Assembly (NCBI RefSeq): GCF_039871655.1
Contig: NZ_JBDPLZ010000005.1
Span: 620,001-684,000, forward strand
Reading direction: 5' to 3'
Source: Actinocorallia sp039871655
Lineage (GTDB): Bacteria > Actinomycetota > Actinomycetes > Streptosporangiales > Streptosporangiaceae
Length of the DNA stretch: 64,000 bases
Position numbers and translations under genes: made by a program. Each line of letters opens with the position of its first letter. The first letter of the stretch is position 1. Positions 31,290-38,148 of the stretch are shown in pieces. The notes below the pieces were generated by a model. The model was not told the origin of the DNA, did no database searches, and was given only the letters and a program-made list of their open reading frames with translations.

Positions 31290-33185
31290 TCAGGGAAGCG
31301 CGAGGGACGCGGGCTTGAAGCCTCCCGCGACGGCCGTCACGTTTCCGCTGTTCGCGGGTACGCGGGCGTAGCCGTCGGCGTCGGTGCGCACGGTGGTGCC
31401 GGAGGCGGTCACTTGCGCGTCGCGGACGGGGCGGGGTGTGGGGTCTTCGGGGACCCGGGCGGTGACCCGAACGCGGACGGTCTTGCCGGGTCCGGTGCCC
31501 GCGGCAGTGAGGGCGAGTTGCGGCTGCCGCACCCCGGGGCAGTCGGCCTGGGCGGGCAGCCCGCTGGAGCGCACACCGTCCACCTCGCTCTCGACGGTGC
31601 CCTTGACCTTCGCGGGCTTGGTGATGGTGAGCCTGCCGCGCAGGTGTCCGGGATGGCGCCCGGTGGCCTTGAGGTCGGCCTGCCAGACGCCCAGGAGCGT
31701 CGGGCTCGGCGTGGCGAGCGACTCGGTGCCGGTGAGGAAGGTCCGCCCGTCGTCGGAGTACCGGTCGTAGCGCACCTTCCACTTCCCGGCCGCGAAGGTG
31801 CCGGTGAAGTCGAGCGTCGCGGTGCCGGAGCGGCGGCCCTCGACCTTCCTGCCGCGCACCTGGCGCGAGGCGATGCCCCGGTAGTCCTTGTAGGGGACGG
31901 ACCAGCGAGCGTAGTCGACGGTGTCGAGGTCGACGACGGGACGCGGCGCGGTCGGCCTCCGGGCGGGGAACCGGATGATCCGCATCCGGACGTCGGCCGC
32001 GCCCGTGCCCCCGGCCGTCGGGGTGAAGGGCTCCTCGGTGATGACGGCGCGGGTGCTGTCGTGGAACCAGTCCCAGCCGCGCATGACCCAGCCGTCCTGG
32101 AGGACGACGGGCTGGCCGCCGTAGGTGCCGCGCTGGCCCTCGCGGTCCATGAGCCAGCGTTCGTTCATGCACCGCCGGTTGTTCCACAGGGCGGCCCGGC
32201 CGATCTGGGCGAACGCGGTCGTGTCGAGGAACGTCGGGCGCCGGAGCCGGGTGACCACGTCCATCCGGTCCAGCCCGCGTGCCGAGGCGTAGGCGCTGGT
32301 CCGGCCGTCCGGCGAGCCCTCGTACATCTCGTTGTAGTCGAGATCCTCGGTGATCTTGCGGCGGTGCCCGGTCGCGAGGTCGAGCTCCCAGATGTCGTAG
32401 TTCAGCGCGCTGCCGGTGGCCCGGTAGACGAGTGTGCGCCCGCCGTCGAGCCAGCCGCCCCCGGTCTCGTAGTACCGCCCTCCCTCCTCCCATCCCGTGG
32501 GATCGGAGCCCAGCCGGTAGGCGGGGTTGAGCACCCTGGGAGAGGTGACGACGTAGCGCTTCGCGCGCCGCTCGAGCCCGGCGAGCAGCATGACGGGGCC
32601 CTCGGTCATGCGCACCTCGGTCCAGGTGAGGTGCTTTCCGTCCGGGTGCAGCCGGGGCTCGCGGTTCTGCGCGCCCTGGAGGAGCCCGTCCCTGGGCAGC
32701 ACGATCGGCAGGACCTCGCGCTCCCGGCAGTCCTGCAGGCTCGGCGTGCATTCGACGACCTGGTGCTGGATGTCGGACGCGCCGGCGGCCGCCCCGGCCA
32801 TGAGCGCGCGCTTGCCGTCGGGGAAGGGCGAGGCCTCCCTGGCCCCGTCCAGGGCCCCGCAGCTGATGCAGCTGAAGCCGGGGCCGCCCAGTTCGATCGC
32901 GGCGACCTGGGCGGTGCCCCGGTAGGTGACGTTGGCGATCACCCACTTCTCGCCGGCGATGAGCTTGAGGGAGTTGGCCTGGCCGGAGTTCAGCGTGACG
33001 CCGGGCGGCATCGCGACGGTGGACTCGACCTCGATGGGCTCCAGCGGTGCGGGCGAGGACGGCGCGGCCGTCCGGGTGAGGTCGGGGACGGTGCCCGTCT
33101 GCGTCCACCCGGTCAGGGCGGCGGACACGAGGAGCAGACCTATGACGGCCTTACGACCGTGGCGTACGGGGTGTCGGTGTCGCAT
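31290..33185 (-). CDS. Secreted TolB/WD40-like propeller protein with C-terminal Ig/CarboxypepD-like domain, paralogue A
   Basis: A 631-residue exported protein of no family I can name. After an N-terminal signal (KAVIGLLLVSAAL, no clear lipobox) it has propeller-like repeats (RLHPDGKHLTWTEVR, NYDIWELDLATGHRRKI, EGSPDGRTSAYASARGLDRM) resembling TolB/PD40 blades, Cys pairs (FSCISCG, CTPSLQDC) and the strongly conserved NNRRCMNERWLMDREGQRG. The C-terminal 150 residues look like two beta-sandwiches, the last (RPVRDAQVTASGTTVRTDAD) of CarboxypepD_reg/Big type. GAGGAG 5-6 bases before ATG 33185 supports the start. It is a tandem paralogue of the next gene, 17 bases downstream of it, and likely co-transcribed. 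Confidence 0.75.
   Translation of the reverse strand: MRHRHPVRHGRKAVIGLLLVSAALTGWTQTGTVPDLTRTAAPSSPAPLEPIEVESTVAMPPGVTLNSGQANSLKLIAGEKWVIANVTYRGTAQVAAIELGGPGFSCISCGALDGAREASPFPDGKRALMAGAAAGASDIQHQVVECTPSLQDCREREVLPIVLPRDGLLQGAQNREPRLHPDGKHLTWTEVRMTEGPVMLLAGLERRAKRYVVTSPRVLNPAYRLGSDPTGWEEGGRYYETGGGWLDGGRTLVYRATGSALNYDIWELDLATGHRRKITEDLDYNEMYEGSPDGRTSAYASARGLDRMDVVTRLRRPTFLDTTAFAQIGRAALWNNRRCMNERWLMDREGQRGTYGGQPVVLQDGWVMRGWDWFHDSTRAVITEEPFTPTAGGTGAADVRMRIIRFPARRPTAPRPVVDLDTVDYARWSVPYKDYRGIASRQVRGRKVEGRRSGTATLDFTGTFAAGKWKVRYDRYSDDGRTFLTGTESLATPSPTLLGVWQADLKATGRHPGHLRGRLTITKPAKVKGTVESEVDGVRSSGLPAQADCPGVRQPQLALTAAGTGPGKTVRVRVTARVPEDPTPRPVRDAQVTASGTTVRTDADGYARVPANSGNVTAVAGGFKPASLALP
32106..32189. 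repeat. 84-bp block identical to 34022-34105
   Basis: All 84 bases are identical between the two paralogous propeller genes. The block encodes the conserved WNNRRCMNERWLMDRE region, in the middle of sequence that is otherwise clearly diverged. Confidence 0.95.
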
Positions 33186-33202
33186 GGTGACTCCTCGGCC
33201 GG

Positions 33203-35128
33203 TCAGGGGAGGGTGAGGGTCGTGGGCTTGAAACCGCCTGCGGAGGCCGTGACGGTCCCGCCGGTCGCGGGCACGCGGGCGTAGCCGTCGGCGTCGGTGC
33301 GCACGGTGGTGCCGAGGGTCGTCACCTTCGCGTCGCGGACGGGACGGGGCGTGGGGTCCTCGGGGACCCGGGCGGTCACCCGCACGCGGACGGTCTTGCC
33401 GGGGCCGGTGCCCGCGGCGGCGAGGGCGAGCCGCGGCTGTCGGATCCCGGGGCAATCGGCCTGGACGGGGACGCCCTTGAGCAGTTCGCCGTTGACCTCG
33501 CTCTCGACGGTGCCCTCGAACTTCGCCGGCTGCCGGACGGTCAGGGCGCCGCGCAGGTACCCGTTGTCCCGTCCGGTGACCTTCAGGTCGGCCTTCCAGT
33601 CGGCGACGGCCGAGGCCAGGGGCGTCTTCAGGGACTCGGTGCCGGTGACGAAGCTCTGCCCGTCGTCGGAATACCGGTCATAGCGAACCTTCCACTCTCC
33701 GGCCAGGAAGGTGCCGGTGAAGGTCAGCTTCGCGGTGCCGGAGTGCTCGCCGTGCACGACCCTGCCGCGGATCTGCCGGGCGGCGACCGCCTTGTAGTCC
33801 TTGGCGGGCACCGTCGACTTCGACAGGTCGAGGCTGTCGAGGGGGACGACGGGGGTGGGCCTGGCAGGCTTGCGGGAGGGGAAGCGCAGGACCCTGATGC
33901 GGATGTCCGGCTGGTAGCCGGGCGTCCCGGTCCGCGCGGTCACGTGCTCTTCGGCGATCAGGGCGCGGGTCCCGTCGGGATACCAGGACCAGGAGCGGAT
34001 GGTCCAGGCGTCCTCGGTGATGACGGGCTGGCCGCCGTAGGTGCCGCGCTGGCCCTCGCGGTCCATGAGCCAGCGTTCGTTCATGCACCGCCGGTTGTTC
34101 CACAGCCCGACGCGGCCGATCTGGGCGAAGGCCGCCATGTCGATGAACGGCGGGCGCTGGAGCCGGGTGAACACGTCCATCCGGTCCAGGCCCCGGGCGG
34201 AGGTGTAGGCCAGCCAGCGGTCGTCGGGAGAGCCGTCGGTGCCCTCGTTGTAGTCGGTGTCGGTGGTGACCCGGCGGTACTCGCCGGTCGCCAGGTCGAG
34301 GGTGAAGATGTCGTAGTTCAGGGCGCTGCCGCTGGTGGCGCCGACCTTCAGGGTCCGGCCGCCGTCGAGCCACTGCCCGGCCTCGTAGTAGGCCCCCGCC
34401 GCGACCCAGTCGGCGGGGTCGTCACCGAGCTTGAAGGCGGGGTTGGCGACGCGCGGCCCGGTCACGACGTACCGGTCCTCGCGACGCTCCAGCCGCCCGA
34501 TCGTCATCCGGGCGCCTTCGAGGGCGCGGACCTCCGTCCAGCGCAGGTGTCGGCCGTCCGGGTGGAGCTGGACGGCCCGGTTCTGGGCGCCCTGCTTCAG
34601 CCCGGGGACGGGGAAGCGGACGGGCACGAGCTTCGACGTCCGGCAGTCGTAGACGCTGGGCGCGCACTCCAGCACCGAGTAGTGGATGTCGCCTGTCCCG
34701 CCGCTGGCGCCGGGCGCGCCGGAGCCCTCGGGGACCCGCTCCACCCAGAGCTTCTTCCCGTCGGGGAAGACCTCGGTGCCGCGCGCGGTCTTCAGCTTCC
34801 CGCAGGTGACGCAGGAGAAGCCGGAACCGTCCGGCAGCATCACGCCGACCTGCTCCTCGCCCCGGTAGACGATGCTCATGACCAGGTGCCGGCCGTCCGG
34901 GGCGAGCCGGACGCCCTGGGAGGAGGACGGCTTCACCCCTTCGGGGAGGGCGATGTCCCGGTCGACCTCGACCGGCTCGAAGGGCGGGGGCGGGGTGGAG
35001 CCCCGCGGGGCGGCGGCCAGGTCGGTCCGGACGGGCCGGTCGGCGCAGGAGCTCAGCAGGAGCGCGCCGCTCAGGAGCGCGACGCCCGAGGCCGTGAGGC
35101 GGCCTCGGGGGGATCTGGGGAGTCTCAT
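33203..35128 (-). CDS. Lipoprotein TolB/WD40-like propeller with C-terminal Ig/CarboxypepD-like domain, paralogue B
   Basis: A 641-residue paralogue of the adjacent gene, with the same domain order but a clear lipoprotein signal ending LLLSSC, so it should be anchored to the outer face of the membrane. Shared landmarks are FSCVTCG, the blade repeats RLAPDGRHLVMSIVYRGEEQ and RWLAYTSARGLDRMDVFTRL, the NNRRCMNERWLMDREGQRG block and the terminal VPEDPTPRPVRDAKV domain. One copy anchored and one apparently free suggests division of labour. It is divergent from the OmpR-type regulator at 35287, whose candidate binding repeats lie between them. Function unknown. Confidence 0.75.
   Translation of the reverse strand: MRLPRSPRGRLTASGVALLSGALLLSSCADRPVRTDLAAAPRGSTPPPPFEPVEVDRDIALPEGVKPSSSQGVRLAPDGRHLVMSIVYRGEEQVGVMLPDGSGFSCVTCGKLKTARGTEVFPDGKKLWVERVPEGSGAPGASGGTGDIHYSVLECAPSVYDCRTSKLVPVRFPVPGLKQGAQNRAVQLHPDGRHLRWTEVRALEGARMTIGRLERREDRYVVTGPRVANPAFKLGDDPADWVAAGAYYEAGQWLDGGRTLKVGATSGSALNYDIFTLDLATGEYRRVTTDTDYNEGTDGSPDDRWLAYTSARGLDRMDVFTRLQRPPFIDMAAFAQIGRVGLWNNRRCMNERWLMDREGQRGTYGGQPVITEDAWTIRSWSWYPDGTRALIAEEHVTARTGTPGYQPDIRIRVLRFPSRKPARPTPVVPLDSLDLSKSTVPAKDYKAVAARQIRGRVVHGEHSGTAKLTFTGTFLAGEWKVRYDRYSDDGQSFVTGTESLKTPLASAVADWKADLKVTGRDNGYLRGALTVRQPAKFEGTVESEVNGELLKGVPVQADCPGIRQPRLALAAAGTGPGKTVRVRVTARVPEDPTPRPVRDAKVTTLGTTVRTDADGYARVPATGGTVTASAGGFKPTTLTLP
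34022..34105. repeat. 84-bp block identical to 32106-32189
   Basis: Second copy of the identical block, offset by 1,916 bases. Perfect identity over a span with many synonymous positions points to recent duplication or gene conversion. Confidence 0.95.
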
Positions 35129-35221
35129 GGACACAGGAGTCCAGCGCGGGGCGATGTGGGCCGCGTCGGAGGAACATCGGAGTTCCATGTGAGAACACGA
35201 GAGATCGCCTGTGGCCCGCCG

Positions 35222-35248
35222 TCACGGGGTCTTCACGGCAGGTTCACG
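35222..35248 (+). promoter_or_regulatory. Three TCACG direct repeats at 11-bp spacing
   Basis: TCACG occurs at 35222, 35233 and 35244, exactly one helical turn apart; the last two copies extend to TTCACGGC/TTCACGCC. This is the layout of OmpR/PhoB-family binding sites. It sits 38 bases upstream of the response-regulator ATG and also upstream of divergent propeller gene B. Confidence 0.6.
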
Positions 35249-35286
35249 CCGTTCTCTCATGAAGCCCTGGTTGTATGGAAGGCGTT

Positions 35287-35988
35287 ATGGCCGCAGAGAA
35301 GATCCTCGTGGTGGACGACGAGCCCAACATCCGGGACGTCCTGACGACGGTGCTGGAGTTCCACGGGTTCGAGGTGGCCACGGCGGCCACGGGCGCCGAG
35401 GCCGTGGCCAGGGCCGAGGCGGACAGACCGGCCCTGATCGTGCTGGACGTGATGCTGCCCGACGTCGACGGGCTGACGGTCTGCCGGGACCTGCGGGCCA
35501 GGGGGCACCGGTTCGGGATCGTGTTCCTGACGGCCCGCGACTCCCGTTCCGATCTCGTCTCCGGCCTGACCTACGGCGGGGACGACTACATCGCCAAGCC
35601 CTTCGAGCTGGACGAGTTGCTGGCGCGCGTCCGGGCGGTCCTGCGGCGGGTCGGGGCCCAGGCCGAGCCCGAGCCGGCGGTGCTGCGGGTGGGGGACGTC
35701 GAGCTCGACGAGGACACCTGCCAGGTGAGCCGGAACGGCGTCCCGCTGCGGTTGTCGCCGACGGAGTTCAAGCTGCTGCGCCATCTGATGGCCAATGCGG
35801 GCCGGGTGCTCTCCAGGGCCCAGATCCTGGACGCGGTCTGGGACTACGACTACAACGGCATGTCCAACGTGGTGGACACCTACGTCGGCTACCTGCGTCG
35901 CAAGCTCGACCCGCTGGGACCCCCGCTCATCCACACCCAGCGGGGCTTCGGCTACATCATGCGCGCCGAAGGGCACGGTCCGGGGTGA
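35287..35988 (+). CDS. OmpR/PhoB-family response regulator
   Basis: Transcriptional response regulator (233 aa). The receiver domain has the acidic pair in ILVVDDEPN, phosphoacceptor D54 in IVLDVMLPDVDG, the switch Thr in FLTAR and the lysine in YIAKPF. The C-terminal winged helix (about 130-228) has LSPTEFKLLRHLMANAGRVL and SNVVDTYVGYLRRKL. ATG 35287 with GGAAGG just upstream is preferred to ATG 35275. It overlaps the kinase start by GTGA. Autoregulation is likely through the TCACG repeats upstream, which also face propeller gene B. Confidence 0.93.
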   Translation: MAAEKILVVDDEPNIRDVLTTVLEFHGFEVATAATGAEAVARAEADRPALIVLDVMLPDVDGLTVCRDLRARGHRFGIVFLTARDSRSDLVSGLTYGGDDYIAKPFELDELLARVRAVLRRVGAQAEPEPAVLRVGDVELDEDTCQVSRNGVPLRLSPTEFKLLRHLMANAGRVLSRAQILDAVWDYDYNGMSNVVDTYVGYLRRKLDPLGPPLIHTQRGFGYIMRAEGHGPG

Positions 35989-37388
35989 CGCTGCGCTCCC
36001 GCCTGCTGCTCGTCATGATCGCGCTGACCGTGGTGGCGCTGGCGGTCACCGGGGCGACCAGCGCGTTCGCGCTGCGCTCCTACCTGGTCGGCCGGGTCGA
36101 CGACCAGCTCCAGGGGGCGGCTTCGCTCGCGAGGCAGAGCCCGCTGCTGGCCGGGACCGACCGCTCGGAGGTGCTGCGCACGGCCATCGCCCCGACCGAG
36201 TACCTGGTGGAGACCCGCCGCGAGGACGGGACGCTCCTGGGCACCACCGGCAACGGCGACCTCAGGCCCGGCGTGCTGCTGGACCGGGCGCCCGCCCCTC
36301 CCGCCGGGGGGATCTCGGTTCCGGTGACGATCGACGCGGGCGAGGCCGGACGGTACCGGGCGGTCTCCTTCACCGGCCCCAACGGGCGGGTCGAGGCGGT
36401 CGTGGCGCTGCCGCTCCAGCCGGTCCGCGACACCGTCGTCCGGCTGCTGCTCGTGGAGTCGCTGACCGCGCTGGCCGTCCTGGCGGTGCTCTCGGCGATC
36501 GCCCGGCTGCTCATCGCCCAGGGGCTGCGTCCCTTGGACCAGATCGCGGAGACCGCCGGGGCCATCGCGGAAGGCGACCTGAGCCGCCGGGTGCGGGTGG
36601 CCTCGCCCGGGACGGAGGCGGGCAGGCTCGCCCTGGCCGTCAACGGGATGCTGGCCCGGATCGAGGGCGCCCTGTCGGCCCGCGCCAGGTCCGAGGAACG
36701 GCTGCGGCGGTTCGTCGCCGACGCCTCACACGAGCTGCGGACCCCGCTGACCTCGGTCCGCGGCTACCTGCAGCTGCTGCGCCTGGGCATCGTGACCCCG
36801 GAGGGCCGCCCGGACGCGGTGCGGCGGGCCGACGACGAGGCCGCGCGGATGGCGAAGATCATCGATGATCTGCTCTACCTGGCCCGCCTCGACCAGGAGC
36901 CCCGGCTGGAGCCGGGACCGGTCGACCTCTCCCAGGTGGCCGCCGACTCGGTGGCCGACGCGCTGACCGTCGAGCCGGACCGGCCGATCACCCTGGACGC
37001 GCAGGGGCCGTGCACGGTGACCGCCGACGAGGGGGCCGTCCGGCAGATCCTCGCCAACCTGCTGGGCAACGTCCGCGCGCACACGCCCCCGCGGGCCCCG
37101 GCGCGCGTCGCCGTGCGGGTGGAGGGGGACGAGGCGGTCGTCGAGGTCGCCGACGAGGGGCCGGGCATGGGGCCTGAGACCCTCGACCGGGCCTTCGACC
37201 GCTTCTACCGGGCCGCGTCCGCCGATCGCGGCGGCGCGTCCGGCAGCGGCCTCGGCCTGCCGATCGTCGCGGCGATCGCCCAGGCCCACGGAGGCTCGGC
37301 ACGGATCCGCAGCGCCCCGGGCGAGGGCACGACCGTCCAGGTCAGGCTGCCTTCACGGCCGACTCATGACGAACTCCCATCTTCCTGA
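35985..37388 (+). CDS. Two-component sensor histidine kinase (membrane-bound, HAMP)
   Basis: Partner kinase of the preceding regulator (467 aa from GTG 35985). Two membrane helices (about 8-30 and 150-170) flank an extracytoplasmic sensor of about 115 residues. A HAMP domain follows (LIAQGLRPLDQIAETAGAIA, EGDLSRRV), then HisKA with H249 in ADASHELRTPLTSVRGY and HATPase (ILANLLGNVRAHTP, DEGPGMGPE, FDRFYRA, GSGLGLPIV). The domain order matches the TcrY/CseC/PrrB-type actinobacterial kinases. The signal is unknown, but envelope stress is plausible from the linked LmeA-like and MMPL genes. Confidence 0.93.
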   Translation: MTLRSRLLLVMIALTVVALAVTGATSAFALRSYLVGRVDDQLQGAASLARQSPLLAGTDRSEVLRTAIAPTEYLVETRREDGTLLGTTGNGDLRPGVLLDRAPAPPAGGISVPVTIDAGEAGRYRAVSFTGPNGRVEAVVALPLQPVRDTVVRLLLVESLTALAVLAVLSAIARLLIAQGLRPLDQIAETAGAIAEGDLSRRVRVASPGTEAGRLALAVNGMLARIEGALSARARSEERLRRFVADASHELRTPLTSVRGYLQLLRLGIVTPEGRPDAVRRADDEAARMAKIIDDLLYLARLDQEPRLEPGPVDLSQVAADSVADALTVEPDRPITLDAQGPCTVTADEGAVRQILANLLGNVRAHTPPRAPARVAVRVEGDEAVVEVADEGPGMGPETLDRAFDRFYRAASADRGGASGSGLGLPIVAAIAQAHGGSARIRSAPGEGTTVQVRLPSRPTHDELPSS

Positions 37389-37425
37389 CGTCGGTCCTTG
37401 AACCGGGGCTGGTGGGCTGGGCCCC

Positions 37426-38148
37426 ATGAAGCGCAGTCCGTCGCGCAGAGCGGCGATCATCGTGCTGTCCCTGGGTCTGGTCTCGGGCGCGGCAGCCGGA
37501 GCCGACCGCTACCTCGCCCACCGGACGGCCGACCGTCTCGCGGAGCGGGCCACCTGCCTGCTGGAGGGCACGCCCGAGGTCTCGGTGTCGGGCTTTCCCT
37601 TCGTGGTCCAGGCGCTCACCCGGGAACTCGACGAGGTGCGGGTCACGGCGGACGGCGTCCGCCGCGGCGGGATCACCGTCTCGGCCCTCGACGTGCGGCT
37701 CTTCGGAGTGAGCGTCCCCGACGAGGGCGGTGTGGCGGTCGAACGGCTGGACGCGCACGCCGTCGTGCCGTTCTCCGCGATCGAGGACGCCCTGCCGCGG
37801 CAGGGCGGGGAGTTGTCGTATGAGAACGGCATGCTGGCGATCTCCACCGAGGTCCGGCGTGGCGGGCTCAGCGTGCCCGCCACGGTCCTGGCCGTGCCGT
37901 CGCTGGCCGGGGGAAAGCTGACGATCACCCCCGAGTACGTGAAGGTCCTGGGCCGGCTGCTGCCCGCACGGCGGCTTCTCGACCGGCTCGGCGAGCAGCC
38001 CGAGCTGAGCCGGGACCTGCCGGATCTGCCTGACGGGCTCGCCTACTCCGAGGTGGCGGTGACGGACGGGGGACTGCGTGTCGGGATGCGGGCCGCGGAC
38101 CTCCGAGTGGACGGGTCCGAGAAGGCGGACGGAGGACGGTCGTGCTGA
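37426..38148 (+). CDS. LmeA-like phospholipid-binding protein (DUF2993)
   Basis: A 240-residue exported protein with an N-terminal signal/anchor helix (AAIIVLSLGLVSGAAAG) and the DUF2993 domain: ATCLLEGTPEVSVSGFPFVVQAL, the repeated V-R-V-strand pattern and AVPSLAGGKLTITPEYVKVLG. The mycobacterial member LmeA binds phospholipids and is needed for mannan elongation of lipoglycans. ATG 37426 lies 37 bases after the kinase stop, and its end overlaps the MMPL start by 7 bases. This suggests one operon in which a periplasmic lipid binder works with a lipid exporter. Confidence 0.87.
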   Translation: MKRSPSRRAAIIVLSLGLVSGAAAGADRYLAHRTADRLAERATCLLEGTPEVSVSGFPFVVQALTRELDEVRVTADGVRRGGITVSALDVRLFGVSVPDEGGVAVERLDAHAVVPFSAIEDALPRQGGELSYENGMLAISTEVRRGGLSVPATVLAVPSLAGGKLTITPEYVKVLGRLLPARRLLDRLGEQPELSRDLPDLPDGLAYSEVAVTDGGLRVGMRAADLRVDGSEKADGGRSC

